Shown: one piece after another, positions 29,305 to 37,829 of the stretch
Layout: every line of letters begins with the position of its first letter
Numbering within the stretch: the stretch's first letter is position 1
NCBI RefSeq assembly: GCF_000513895.2
Contig: NZ_CP165784.1
Span: 372,001-436,000 of the forward strand
Direction of reading: 5' to 3'
Origin: Ensifer sp. WSM1721
GTDB taxonomy: Bacteria > Pseudomonadota > Alphaproteobacteria > Rhizobiales > Rhizobiaceae
Length of the DNA: 64,000 nt
Made by a program: the position numbers and the translations under genes
The notes under the pieces: model-generated
Database searches by the model: none
What the model saw: the letters and a program-made list of their open reading frames with translations, nothing else
Told to the model about the DNA's origin: nothing

Positions 29305-30234
29305 ATGGATCAGCCATTTTTCATGCCCCGGCCGATCGGCCCCGTCCAGGACCCGACGAAGACACTCCGTGATCTCATTTGCTCCAGCGACCTGTCATTC
29401 CTTATGGAAGCCCACGACGGACTCTCGGCGGCGATTGCGAAGCAGGCGGGCTTCAAAGGCCTTTGGGCCTCCGGACTTTCGATCTCTTCGGCACTCGGCT
29501 ATCGCGACGCCAGCGAGGCGAGTTGGACCGAATTGGTCGATGTGGTGGAGCGCGTGGCCGACGCTAGTGGATTGCCAATCCTGGTCGACGGCGACTCGGG
29601 GTTCGGCAACTTCAATAACGCTCGGCTGCTGGCAATGAAGCTCTTGAAGCACGGGGGCGCCGGCGTCTGCCTGGAGGACAAGGGCTTCCCGAAGGTAAAT
29701 AGCTTCGTCGGAGACCACCATCGCCTCGCCGACATCGGTGAGTTTTCCGGCCGCCTCAAAGCGATCAAAGACACAACAGGGAATGACCTTGTCCTGGTCG
29801 CCAGGACCGAAGCGTTGATTGCCGGCTTCGGCCTGGAAGAGGCTCTGAAACGCGCTGACGCCTATGCCGATGCCGGCGCAGACGCGATCCTGATCCATTC
29901 GCGCAAGAGCGATGCGGGCGAGATTCTCGCTTTCGCGAAGCAGTGGCAGAAGCTTCCGCTCGTGATTGTGCCGACCAAATACTACCGCACGCCGGTTTCG
30001 ACTTATCGAGATGCCGACATCTCGACTGTGATCTGGGCAAACCATACGATGCGGGCTGCAATCGCCGGGATGCGCGAGGTATGCAGTCGCATAGCTGCGG
30101 AAGAGAGCATTGCCGGGGTCGAGGCGGAGGTTGCCACGCTCGACGAGGTCTTTAGCCTTTTACGATACGACGAATTGGCATTGGCCGAAGATCGTTATCT
30201 GCCGAAGCAGGAATTGACGGGGGCACCTCGTTGA
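29305..30234 (+). CDS. pepM: Phosphoenolpyruvate phosphomutase (PEP mutase)
   Basis: A member of the isocitrate lyase/PEP mutase superfamily, which converts PEP to phosphonopyruvate, the first step of phosphonate biosynthesis. The Mg-binding DGDSGFGN (about residue 97) and the PEP-mutase signature EDKGFPKVNSF (about 128-138) are both intact, so mutase activity is likely. The product is about 309 residues. The ATG at 29305 is chosen because AAGGAGG stands 7 bases before it; an ATG at 29299 is too close. The GntR regulator is divergent, and a nucleotidyltransferase and aminotransferase converge from the other side. No phosphonopyruvate decarboxylase gene is in the window. Confidence 0.9.
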   Translation: MDQPFFMPRPIGPVQDPTKTLRDLICSSDLSFLMEAHDGLSAAIAKQAGFKGLWASGLSISSALGYRDASEASWTELVDVVERVADASGLPILVDGDSGFGNFNNARLLAMKLLKHGGAGVCLEDKGFPKVNSFVGDHHRLADIGEFSGRLKAIKDTTGNDLVLVARTEALIAGFGLEEALKRADAYADAGADAILIHSRKSDAGEILAFAKQWQKLPLVIVPTKYYRTPVSTYRDADISTVIWANHTMRAAIAGMREVCSRIAAEESIAGVEAEVATLDEVFSLLRYDELALAEDRYLPKQELTGAPR

Positions 30235-30344
30235 GAGACTCCGTACGGCTTCGATTACCATCTGAGAATACAGCCCGGCTGTCGTAATTGCATTGGCCGG
30301 ATCGAGAAGATAGCGAAGCATGTTCTTTCTCCCTGCTCTAGCCG

Positions 30345-31121
30345 CTAGCAGGGCAGCTCGCGAGCGGTGATGAACATCGCCTCGGCGATGCGGAGATCCG
30401 CCTCACTGTCGATCTCGTACCAGCGCACATCGTCGCAGCGGGCTGCCGCAATCTGCAGGCCTTTGCGCTCGACCAGGTGCGAAAGTAGCTCTTCGGTGTA
30501 GGCCGTCACGGCGCCACAACTGATGAGATCGTGCAGACACGGAACGATCATCTGGCGCAGATCGCCGCCGGAGAACCGGATCAGGTTCATCGTCTTGAAG
30601 AGACGCGGTATCCCCTCGAGCAGGTTTGCCGCAGTCTGCTTCATCCGCACCTCGGCGATGTTCCCATTGTCGCTCAACACGACTGCCGAGCCCTCCATCG
30701 ACCGGTCGAACGGCGCCACGGCCGCGACGTTGCCGGTTTGGAAGAGGGAGAGCTTGCGCAGCGCCTCGATGTCGAAGAACACGTCGCCTTCCAGCAAGTA
30801 AGTGTCGCCCGACAAAAGCGCGTGGCGGGCCAGCCAGAGCGAATAGGCACTGCCTGTTTTGTCAAAGACGCTCGACTCCACATAGCTGATCGCAATGTTG
30901 CCGAACCGGCTGCCGCAGGAATACTGGATGGCATCCTTCCGGTAGCCGACGACGATAGTGACGTGGTCAACGCCGAGCGCTTCGAGATTGCGCAATGCAT
31001 TATGAAGGATCGGCGTGCCGTTGACCTCGACGAGCGGCTTGGGCCGCAGGTCGGTGAGCGGTCGCAGCCGGGATCCGAACCCCGCCGCCAATATCACGGC
31101 CTTGGTCGGAAGCATCGTCAT
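30345..31121 (-). CDS. LicC/PntC-like nucleotidyltransferase
   Basis: A 258-residue sugar-phosphate-type nucleotidyltransferase with AVILAAGFGSRLRPLTDLRP and KPLVEVNG at the N-terminus, and LLEGDVFFD as the metal-binding segment. This subfamily includes phosphocholine cytidylyltransferase (LicC) and 2-aminoethylphosphonate cytidylyltransferase (PntC). Beside a PEP mutase the latter is the best guess: it would make a CMP-activated phosphonate ready for transfer to a lipid or glycan. The gene overlaps the aminotransferase stop by 4 bp (31118-31121), so they are translated together. The substrate is inferred. Confidence 0.8.
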   Translation of the reverse strand: MTMLPTKAVILAAGFGSRLRPLTDLRPKPLVEVNGTPILHNALRNLEALGVDHVTIVVGYRKDAIQYSCGSRFGNIAISYVESSVFDKTGSAYSLWLARHALLSGDTYLLEGDVFFDIEALRKLSLFQTGNVAAVAPFDRSMEGSAVVLSDNGNIAEVRMKQTAANLLEGIPRLFKTMNLIRFSGGDLRQMIVPCLHDLISCGAVTAYTEELLSHLVERKGLQIAAARCDDVRWYEIDSEADLRIAEAMFITARELPC

Positions 31122-32359
31122 GACAGCACCCTTTCTTCGTTTTCCGCTCGCGGCGAAGCTCCGTAACTCCAGGCATTCAGGAATTCGACCAAGCGGACGA
31201 GGCCGTCCTGCAAGACATCGGACGGGACTCCGTAGGAAAGGCGGATGCCAAAAGGATCCCCGAATGCTGTCCCGGGAACCGCCGCGACGCCCGCCTTCGC
31301 GATCAGCTCGCGAACCAGCGTGTCGACGTCACGATCGCCGATCACCAGGTTGCATGGATCGGGCGCCACCAAGTTCCTTATATCGAGATAGAAGTAGAAG
31401 CCGCCCATCGCCGCCGGTGTCGGTATGCGCGACAGGCCCGAAAGCACTTGGAGACCCATGTTGCGCGCAGCCGCGAGTTGTCTTTGCAGACCCGCCTCGA
31501 ACGTTCCTTCCGTGGTCTCCAGATGATGCAAGGCCGCATGCTGAGCGATCACGTTCGGATTCGACGTCGTATGGGATTGCAGGGCTTTCACCGCGCTGAC
31601 GAGAGGCTCCGGGCCCGCCAGATAGCCGATCCGCCACCCGGTCAGGGCGAGCGTCTTGCTGAAGGCATTCACGATCACCGTGCGAGAGCGCACTTCCGGA
31701 ATGGTCGACACGATCGAATGATGGCCGATGTCCGTGTGGATGAAATCCCCGTAGCACTCATCGAAGATGATCCAGAGATCGTGCTCAATGGCAAGCTCGC
31801 CAAGCGCGCGCAAAAGCGCCGCATGATAGACCGTGCCAGTCGGATTGTTCGGCGTGTTGACGACTATCGCGCGCGAGCGCGGAGTGACGGCCGCCGCGAC
31901 GTCTTCGATGCGGGGCACGAAGCCATTTGCTCTTGTGTCAACGTGAACCGGGACGCCCCCGGCGATCTGGACTTGCGCCGGAAATGTCGTCCAGTACGGG
32001 GTCGGGATGATGACCTCGTCGCCCGGATTTAACAGCACCATTGCGATATTGAACAAGGCCTGCTTGGCGCCGGTCGTAACGGCGATCTCGCCGGCTCCAC
32101 AGGCCTGGCCGGTTTCCTCGGTCACCTTGCGGGCCAGCGCTTCGCGCAATTCCTGGATCCCGATGGTGTCGGTATAGCGGTTGATCCCCTTGTCGATCGC
32201 GGCGATTGCACCATCACGGATGGTCGGAGCGAGGTCCGTCCAGATTTCGCCGGCCGTCAAGTCGACCACCTGAATGCCGGCAGCGGCGGCCTCTTTGGCC
32301 GCTGCTCGAGCCGCTGCTGTCCCCGACCCTTTGAGCATGGTTGTGCGTTGCGCAAGCAT
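31118..32359 (-). CDS. Class I/II PLP aminotransferase
   Basis: A 413-residue fold-type I aminotransferase of the aspartate aminotransferase class. It has the PLP-binding NNPTGTVYH, the ring-stacking and Asp region IFDECYGDF, the Schiff-base lysine in NAFSKTLALTGWRIGY, and the C-terminal arginine in GIRLSYG. In the cluster it would aminate phosphonopyruvate (to phosphonoalanine) or phosphonoacetaldehyde (to 2-aminoethylphosphonate). The usual AEP transaminase is class V, so the class I/II assignment fits phosphonopyruvate better. This is inference. A ribosome site GGAGGCGCAC stands before the ATG at 32359. It is coupled to the downstream nucleotidyltransferase. Confidence 0.82.
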   Translation of the reverse strand: MLAQRTTMLKGSGTAAARAAAKEAAAAGIQVVDLTAGEIWTDLAPTIRDGAIAAIDKGINRYTDTIGIQELREALARKVTEETGQACGAGEIAVTTGAKQALFNIAMVLLNPGDEVIIPTPYWTTFPAQVQIAGGVPVHVDTRANGFVPRIEDVAAAVTPRSRAIVVNTPNNPTGTVYHAALLRALGELAIEHDLWIIFDECYGDFIHTDIGHHSIVSTIPEVRSRTVIVNAFSKTLALTGWRIGYLAGPEPLVSAVKALQSHTTSNPNVIAQHAALHHLETTEGTFEAGLQRQLAAARNMGLQVLSGLSRIPTPAAMGGFYFYLDIRNLVAPDPCNLVIGDRDVDTLVRELIAKAGVAAVPGTAFGDPFGIRLSYGVPSDVLQDGLVRLVEFLNAWSYGASPRAENEERVLS

Positions 32360-32436
32360 GTGCGCCTCCTGAAGTTCCCGTTATGGTGTTGTCAGCCAGT
32401 GGGCCTATCGGCCTCAGCCGTGCTTGGGGAGATACC

Positions 32437-32570
32437 GTTCGTCTTACAAAAACTCATCACGTCTCCAGGCCTCTCGTTCCTGATGGAAGCGCATGACGGA
32501 CTCTCGGCCACGATTGCCCGTCAAGCCGGGTTGCCTGGGCTCTGGGCATCCGCAATCATCACCGTCGGCG
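32437..32570 (+). pseudogene. PEP mutase 5'-end fragment
   Basis: The plus strand encodes LISSSDL-like sequence read as LITSPGLSFLMEAHDGLSA, then IARQAGLPGLWASA. It matches residues about 24-60 of the intact PEP mutase at 29305, also at DNA level. It ends abruptly near 32570 against a fragment of the aminotransferase gene in the opposite orientation. It is a third, truncated copy. Confidence 0.8.
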
Positions 32571-32687
32571 GAGCCAATCACCTCGCCAGCGGCAATCAAC
32601 GATCTGTCTTCCGTTCCCCGCGGCAATCGCGACAGCCTCGCGTGCCGTTCCTGGCCCCGAGAGCGAAGACAGCCGTTTTGCAAGCAT
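32559..32687 (-). pseudogene. Aminotransferase 5'-end fragment (duplicate)
   Basis: The minus strand starts MLAKRLSSLSGPGTAREAV and ends QIVDCRWRGDWL. It parallels the N-terminus of the aminotransferase at 32359 (MLAQRTTMLKGSGTAAARAA, then QVVDLTAGEIW). The start region GGAGGCGCACATGCTTGC is shared at both places. It stops after 42 residues. It is a decayed duplicate, overlapping a PEP mutase fragment at its end. Confidence 0.7.
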
Positions 32688-32731
32688 GTGCGCCTCCTTA
32701 ACCGTCAGATCGTCGATATCCGGCACGTGCT

Positions 32732-33643
32732 TCAGCGCGGCCGATGCCCACAATGCAGGCCGGGCAAACACCGATGTTCCCCGGAAAGCGGTTCGTCATA
32801 GCGCCGCAGGTCCAACATTTCGTCGATGATTGCCACCTCCGGCTCAATGCTCGCGCATGCTTGCTTCGGCGTGACGCAGTCACATACGGCCCGCATGCCT
32901 GCGACCGCAGCCTGCATTGCATGATCGGCCCAGATCAACATGGAAATGCCAGCCTCGCTAAATACTGAAACCGGTGTGCCGTAGTCGTTCGTGGCTACGA
33001 TCACGAGCGGAAGCCTCTTCCATTTTTTCGCGAAGGCGGAAATCGCGCCAGCGTCGCCCTTTGGCGAATGGATGAGTATGGCATCGGCGCCGGCGTACAC
33101 ATAGGCGTGAGCACGCCGAAGGGCCTCGTCGAGACCGTGGCCAGTCAACGCCGTGGTGCGGGCGACAACCACAAGGTCGCTTCTCGCAGTGTCCTTGATC
33201 GCTTTCAGGCGGCCGGAGAACTCATCGATTCCGGCCAACTGATGACGATTGCTGAAGGCGTTCATTTTCGCGTCCCCAATGCACACACCAGAGGCGCCGC
33301 GCTGCAAAAGCTTCGTTGCTAGTGACCGCGCACTAAGGTTCCCGAAGCCGTAATCGCCATCGACCAGAATCGGCAATTTGCTGGCGTCTGCCATGCGCTC
33401 CACCACCTCGAGAACACGGGTCCAATCTGCCTCCCTGGCGTTGCGGTAGCCGAGGCTCGCCGAAATGGACAGCGCCGACGCCCAAAGGCCCTTGAAGCCC
33501 CCCTGCTTTGCGATTGCCGCGGAAAGCCCGTCATGCGCCCCCATGAGATGCGTCAGGTCGGATGAGGAAATCAGGTTGTGAAGCGTTTTTGTCGGGTCCT
33601 CAATGGGGCCAATGCTCTTGGGAACAAAAACAGTCTGATCCAT
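32732..33643 (-). CDS. PEP mutase/isocitrate lyase family protein lacking the mutase signature
   Basis: A 303-residue paralogue of the PEP mutase at 29305, with high identity over most of its length (start MDQTVFVPKSIGPIEDPTKT; FSGRLKAIKDT; YAGADAILIHSPKGDAG). The Mg-site DGDYGFGN is kept. The catalytic segment VCLEDKGFPKVNSF is replaced by VCIGDAKMNAF, a four-residue in-frame loss that removes the EDK motif, and RTEAL becomes RTTAL. Mutase activity is doubtful. The start at 33643 is set by paralogue alignment and by a sigma-54 promoter just upstream that rules out the ATG at 33709. The last about 20 residues differ from the paralogue. Confidence 0.8.
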   Translation of the reverse strand: MDQTVFVPKSIGPIEDPTKTLHNLISSSDLTHLMGAHDGLSAAIAKQGGFKGLWASALSISASLGYRNAREADWTRVLEVVERMADASKLPILVDGDYGFGNLSARSLATKLLQRGASGVCIGDAKMNAFSNRHQLAGIDEFSGRLKAIKDTARSDLVVVARTTALTGHGLDEALRRAHAYVYAGADAILIHSPKGDAGAISAFAKKWKRLPLVIVATNDYGTPVSVFSEAGISMLIWADHAMQAAVAGMRAVCDCVTPKQACASIEPEVAIIDEMLDLRRYDEPLSGEHRCLPGLHCGHRPR

Positions 33644-33697
33644 GGTCTGCTTCCCTTGGAGATCTGCCAGAGCCGTGCGCCGGGACAAAACCATTGA

Positions 33698-33810
33698 AGC
33701 AAGTTGCATGCCGATTGGCGACCCTTTGCGCGGCGCGACTTGTCGTCACCCGATGGCGGGACTTGCGACTTCTTGGTTAGGCCTGCGACATTCTTGTCCG
33801 ACTTCCGACA
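33698..33810 (-). promoter_or_regulatory. pepM2 promoter: sigma-54 and NifA site
   Basis: On the minus strand CGGCATGCAACTTGCT (33698-33713) has GG and GC at the correct 10-base spacing. TGT-CCGACTTCCG-ACA (33795-33810) is an exact NifA-type site 82 bp upstream. It serves the second PEP mutase homologue, and the activator site may be shared with the divergent prxS-rpoN2 promoter. Confidence 0.7.
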
Positions 33811-33984
33811 CAAGAGCCCCTGGAGACTTCTTCGATCTCCGAAGGAGCGCTGGCCCGCTAAGGCAACCGAAAGTCAGCACCTGTGTTTCGCGCGCATGAC
33901 CAACGACTTCGGCGCGCTCTGTCAGACCTTGCGGACAAGCCAAGGGATCGCTCAAAGGCAGTGAGATTTCCTGCTTTATACCAA

Positions 33985-34000
33985 TGGCATGGGTCTTGCT
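33985..34000 (+). promoter_or_regulatory. prxS-rpoN2 sigma-54 promoter
   Basis: TGGCATGGGTCTTGCT is a full -24/-12 element, 87 bp before prxS. The nearest exact NifA site (33795-33810) is 175 bp upstream and lies between this promoter and the divergent pepM2 promoter, so one site may serve both. An rpoN2 gene driven by a sigma-54 promoter forms a positive loop. Confidence 0.8.
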
Positions 34001-34086
34001 AGACCGATGTGCCGGCTGAGTTCGGTGTCGCGCCGGCCGCAGCCGAGAAGCCGTGCACAAGTTTTTCTTCTAGGGGAGTACCATTG

Positions 34087-34626
34087 ATGACCACGAAGAC
34101 CAAGGTTCCGTTCGTCACCTTTCGCACGCGTGTTCGCGATGACTCTATAGGGGGACCAAACCCGTACCGCTGGGAAGACTATACGTCCGACGATTATTTC
34201 AGCGGCAAGCGCGTCATTCTGTTTTCGCTGCCAGGCGCTTTCACCCCGACCTGCTCAACCCTCCAACTCCCTGATTTCGAAGAACTACATGGCGAGTTCA
34301 AGAAGGAGGGCATTGACGAGGTCTACTGTCTCTCGGTCAACGATGCATTCGTCATGAATGCATGGGGCAAGGCGCTGGAACTCGAGAACGTCAAACTCAT
34401 TCCCGATGGCTCGGGAGAGTTCACGCGCAAGATGGGCATGCTGGTCGCCAAGGACAATCTCGGTTTCGGTATGCGCTCCTGGCGCTACGCTGCGGTGGTC
34501 AACAATGGCGTGGTGGAGCAGTGGTTCGAGGAGGAAGGTTTCTCCGACAACTGCGAAACCGATCCCTATGGCGTGTCTTCGCCGCAGAACATTCTTCGAT
34601 CGCTGAAGGCCTCGGCCGTCGCTTGA
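34087..34626 (+). CDS. prxS: Peroxiredoxin (Prx5-like), symbiosis-associated
   Basis: A 179-residue atypical 2-Cys/1-Cys peroxiredoxin of the Prx5 group that reduces hydrogen and organic peroxides. The peroxidatic cysteine is in LPGAFTPTCST (about residue 56), with the conserved DAFVMNAWG and the arginine in FGMRSWRYA. The gene lies directly upstream of rpoN2, the same arrangement as R. etli prxS-rpoN2, where it is induced in bacteroids. The start follows AGGGGAGT. Nodule respiration produces peroxides, so a protective role is likely. Confidence 0.92.
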   Translation: MTTKTKVPFVTFRTRVRDDSIGGPNPYRWEDYTSDDYFSGKRVILFSLPGAFTPTCSTLQLPDFEELHGEFKKEGIDEVYCLSVNDAFVMNAWGKALELENVKLIPDGSGEFTRKMGMLVAKDNLGFGMRSWRYAAVVNNGVVEQWFEEEGFSDNCETDPYGVSSPQNILRSLKASAVA

Positions 34627-34699
34627 TCCAGGGGATTTACGTCTCACGGCTACTTTCACGCACGGCAAGTGTGTCGCTCGATCGGAGTTCGCTTCAATC

Positions 34700-36142
34700 A
34701 TGAAGTCCTTCACAAGCCTTCAACAGGGTCAGCAGCAAACGCTCACTATGACCCCCCAACTCATCGAGTCGATCCGCCTGCTCCAGCTCGCGCATCACGA
34801 ATTGCATCAGTTCGTGGAGCAGGAATTGGAGAAAAACCCGTTTTTGGAGCTGGCGTCAAACGATGGTACCGCTTCTGGAGATGTGTCGACGATTTCGGAG
34901 GAGGATCCGAACATCAGCACGCGCAAAGACTCCGTTGATAGGTCGACCGGGGTCGAAATCCCGGAACTGCTCGGTCAATGGAAATCAATCCGAGATACCG
35001 CCAATATTCCCGCGGCTCAAAGCCCTGCCCTGGCGGAGTTTGCCGCCACCCCCGAAACATTGCACGACCATGTGGCTCGTCAGATCGCCCTCACGGCATT
35101 CACCCCGCAGGAACGGTTGATTGCCCGGGAGCTTGCCGACCATTTGGAAGACACCGGGTATCTTCAGGTAAACCTTTTGGAATTGGCTAAGAAGCTGAAT
35201 GTCCCGGAGACGGATGTGGAGCGGATTCTCGGGACCCTGCAGCTCCTTGATCCGCCGGGAATATTCGCGAGAAGTCTCAGCGAGTGCCTCGAGATACAGT
35301 TGCGTCAGCGAAACCGGTTCGACCCGGCAATGGCAGCTTTGGTCGCCAACCTTGAGATGCTTGCGCAACGCAATTTTCGAGCATTGAAGCGTGATTGCGG
35401 AGTCGATGAAGATGACCTTCTCGACATGTTGCATGAGATCCGTACGCTCGATCCCAAGCCTGGAAACAGGTTCCAATCCGGAGGACCGGAATACATCATA
35501 CCCGACGTCTGCGTGCTGCCTTCGCCTGGAGGCGGATGGCAAATCGAGCTTAATCCGGACACGCTGCCCAAGGTGCTGATCAACCAGACCTATTTTGCGG
35601 AAGTCTCTCGCCTGACCACTCACAACTCGCAAGACCAGGCATTCCTCAACGAATGCTTCCAAAACGCGAGCTGGCTGGTTCGCAGCCTCGATCAGCGCGC
35701 CAAGACGATCCTCAAGGTAGCAACCGAAATCGTCCGCCAGCAGGATGTCTTTCTGGAACATGGCATCGCTCATCTTCGACCGCTCAATCTGAAAGCCGTC
35801 GCTGAAGCGATCAACATGCACGAGTCGACGGTAAGCCGCGTGACGTCGAACAAGTATATGCTCACGCCGCGCGGCGTGTTCGAATTGAAGTTTTTTTTCA
35901 CCGTCGCGATTGCCTCTTCAAAAGGCGGCGACGCTTACTCCGCCGAAACTGTCCGCCATTGCATCAAATCGATAATCGCCGCAGAACCGCTCGATAAAGC
36001 GCTTTCCGACGACGACATCGTCGCCAAGCTCAAGGAAAGCGGCATCAGCATTGCGCGTCGCACCGTCACAAAATATCGCGAGGCGATGAACATCCCCTCC
36101 TCCGTGCAACGACGCCGCGAAAGGCGTGCGGGTTTGTGCTGA
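34700..36142 (+). CDS. rpoN2: RNA polymerase sigma-54 factor
   Basis: A 480-residue sigma-54. The N-terminal activator-interacting region I is Gln/Leu-rich (SLQQGQQQTLTMTPQLIESI). The acidic linker, the core-binding domain, the helix-turn-helix (LKAVAEAINMHESTVSRVTS, about residues 360-380) and the RpoN box (ARRTVTKYREAMNIP, near 450) are all present. It recognises -24/-12 promoters such as those in this window and needs NifA to open them. It follows prxS by 73 bp and is probably co-transcribed from the sigma-54 promoter at 33985. Confidence 0.97.
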   Translation: MKSFTSLQQGQQQTLTMTPQLIESIRLLQLAHHELHQFVEQELEKNPFLELASNDGTASGDVSTISEEDPNISTRKDSVDRSTGVEIPELLGQWKSIRDTANIPAAQSPALAEFAATPETLHDHVARQIALTAFTPQERLIARELADHLEDTGYLQVNLLELAKKLNVPETDVERILGTLQLLDPPGIFARSLSECLEIQLRQRNRFDPAMAALVANLEMLAQRNFRALKRDCGVDEDDLLDMLHEIRTLDPKPGNRFQSGGPEYIIPDVCVLPSPGGGWQIELNPDTLPKVLINQTYFAEVSRLTTHNSQDQAFLNECFQNASWLVRSLDQRAKTILKVATEIVRQQDVFLEHGIAHLRPLNLKAVAEAINMHESTVSRVTSNKYMLTPRGVFELKFFFTVAIASSKGGDAYSAETVRHCIKSIIAAEPLDKALSDDDIVAKLKESGISIARRTVTKYREAMNIPSSVQRRRERRAGLC

Positions 36143-36738
36143 TGGCGAACAAGCCCGGAGGCCTCGTGCCGCCGATGAAAGCAAAGCGTTCTTAGCCAAA
36201 TGGATCCTGCTCTTGATCCGTGGCAGGCGACTTAGCGTAACCGGTGTTTTGCCCCACGTTGCCCACTGTCGCCTGATCTGTGATGGGCTTTCCATGGAAA
36301 AGTGACAAGGAGTTTCTCCATGGACACCTTGCGATACTGGCATACGTCATGAAAGAACCACACTGCTTTCATCGGCGCCGCATCGCCCCGTTCGGCCGGC
36401 AAACCGCGTCGATCCCGCCAAGGTGTGTGCCGTCCTGCCCGCCAGTCCCTCCCGGGCAAGACACAGCGTCAATCGTCACGTTTATCGAAACCGAAATCCG
36501 TGCAGCTTTCGTCACCCGCGCTCCCGCCACCCCTGCATCACGCCACTGTGCGATGCCCTTTCCTTGGACGCGCAGCATTCAATACCCATAGAACGCCGCT
36601 CGCGCCCGCGGCTTAGCCCAACACGTTTTCAACTGACCGTCGCTGTCAGACTCGGCGCGCTCCGCGATGTCGAATAACGCGACGCCAAGCTAAAAACCCT
36701 CTGCAATATGTTGGAAGAGGTGCTCGGCATAATTTGAC
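36143..36738. other. Stretch without recognisable gene
   Basis: No gene can be supported between rpoN2 and an IS66 scrap. Short open frames on both strands are proline-, arginine- and serine-rich with no family resemblance. Confidence 0.45.
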
Positions 36739-36877
36739 GGTCGGCATAAACCGCAAACTCAATTCTATCGATCCGCTGGCCTACCCGACCGCCACGCTCA
36801 CCGCCATCGTCAACGGCCACAAGCAGAGCCGGATCGATGAATTGCTACCTTGGCGGTTCGCTTCGCACGACCGTTGA
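36739..36877 (+). pseudogene. IS66-family TnpC, extreme C-terminal remnant
   Basis: The plus strand encodes SIDPLAYPTATLTAIVNGHK, then SRIDELLPW and a stop at about 36877. This is the last 45 residues of an IS66 transposase. Nothing else of the element is recognisable nearby. Confidence 0.8.
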
Positions 36878-36917
36878 AGATCGTGCGCTGGCGCGTAGGA
36901 AATCTGGAGGCAGCGGA

Positions 36918-37724
36918 TCACGTGTGCCGCCATATCTTGATCGCGGAAATCATCAGGATCAAAGCAAGAGCAGGCAGCAGCACGACACTCGGGACGATGC
37001 CGAGGAGCTGTCCCCCGATAAACGCGCCAAGGATCGATCCGAAGGCCATGACGAGCAGGAAAATACGGTTGCTTTTGATGACGGCAAAGCTCTGGTCACG
37101 ACTGTAGCGGGTAAACCCGACGATCATCGTCGGCAGGCTGACCGCCAGGGAGAGGCTGCCCGCGAGTTTGATGTCTGCGCCGAAGAGAAGGATGAGGGCT
37201 GGAATCAGAAGCTCGCCGCCTGCGACCCCGAGCAGGGATGCCACGATGCCGATCACGAGGCCCGCGACCACGCCCGCAACAATCTGCGTCGCCCCCGCAA
37301 CAAGGGCCACCCCGGCGGAGATGTCGTAACCAAACACGAGCACGCCCGCAATGATGAATAGCAAGATGGCAATCACCTTGTAGAGCGTCTCGGACTTCAG
37401 CCGCGTCGCCCAGCCCGCGCCGAGCCAGGCACCTGCGAGACTTCCGGCCAGGAGATTGACGATGATCGGCCAATGCCCCGCGATCTGATCGAACGGAACA
37501 GTCGCCGCCCGAAATGGCAGGGCGAACGCTACGACGACTAGGCTCATGGCCTTGTTGAGGATCACCGCTTCCAATGCGGCAAATCCGAACGGACCGATTA
37601 GAAGGGGTAGACGGAATTCCGCACCGCCAAGTCCAATCAGGCCACCAAGGGTGCCGATAGCAGCCCCGCCGACGAACGCGGCTGACCGATTGCTGGAAAG
37701 GTCCTTCAAGGCGGGATCGGCCAT
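36918..37724 (-). CDS. TauE/SafE-family membrane permease
   Basis: A 268-residue membrane protein with about eight hydrophobic segments, a member of the TauE/SafE (DUF81) sulfite/sulfoacetate exporter family. The first glycine-rich segment GGAAIGTLGGLIGLGGAEFR and the repeated VAGGELLIPALILLFGADI are the two family repeats. It exports or imports a small organic or sulfur anion across the inner membrane; the substrate cannot be told from sequence. A GGAGAA site precedes the ATG. It lies between rpoN2 and nifQ and is probably a single-gene unit. Confidence 0.85.
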   Translation of the reverse strand: MADPALKDLSSNRSAAFVGGAAIGTLGGLIGLGGAEFRLPLLIGPFGFAALEAVILNKAMSLVVVAFALPFRAATVPFDQIAGHWPIIVNLLAGSLAGAWLGAGWATRLKSETLYKVIAILLFIIAGVLVFGYDISAGVALVAGATQIVAGVVAGLVIGIVASLLGVAGGELLIPALILLFGADIKLAGSLSLAVSLPTMIVGFTRYSRDQSFAVIKSNRIFLLVMAFGSILGAFIGGQLLGIVPSVVLLPALALILMISAIKIWRHT

Positions 37725-37829
37725 GGCGTTATGTTCTCCACGATATCGCGAGCCCTGACCTATTACCCCCCTCCATAGGCATTCACCTGAGGGAGATGTA
37801 TCAGGTGGGAGCGAAACACCGGTTACGAC

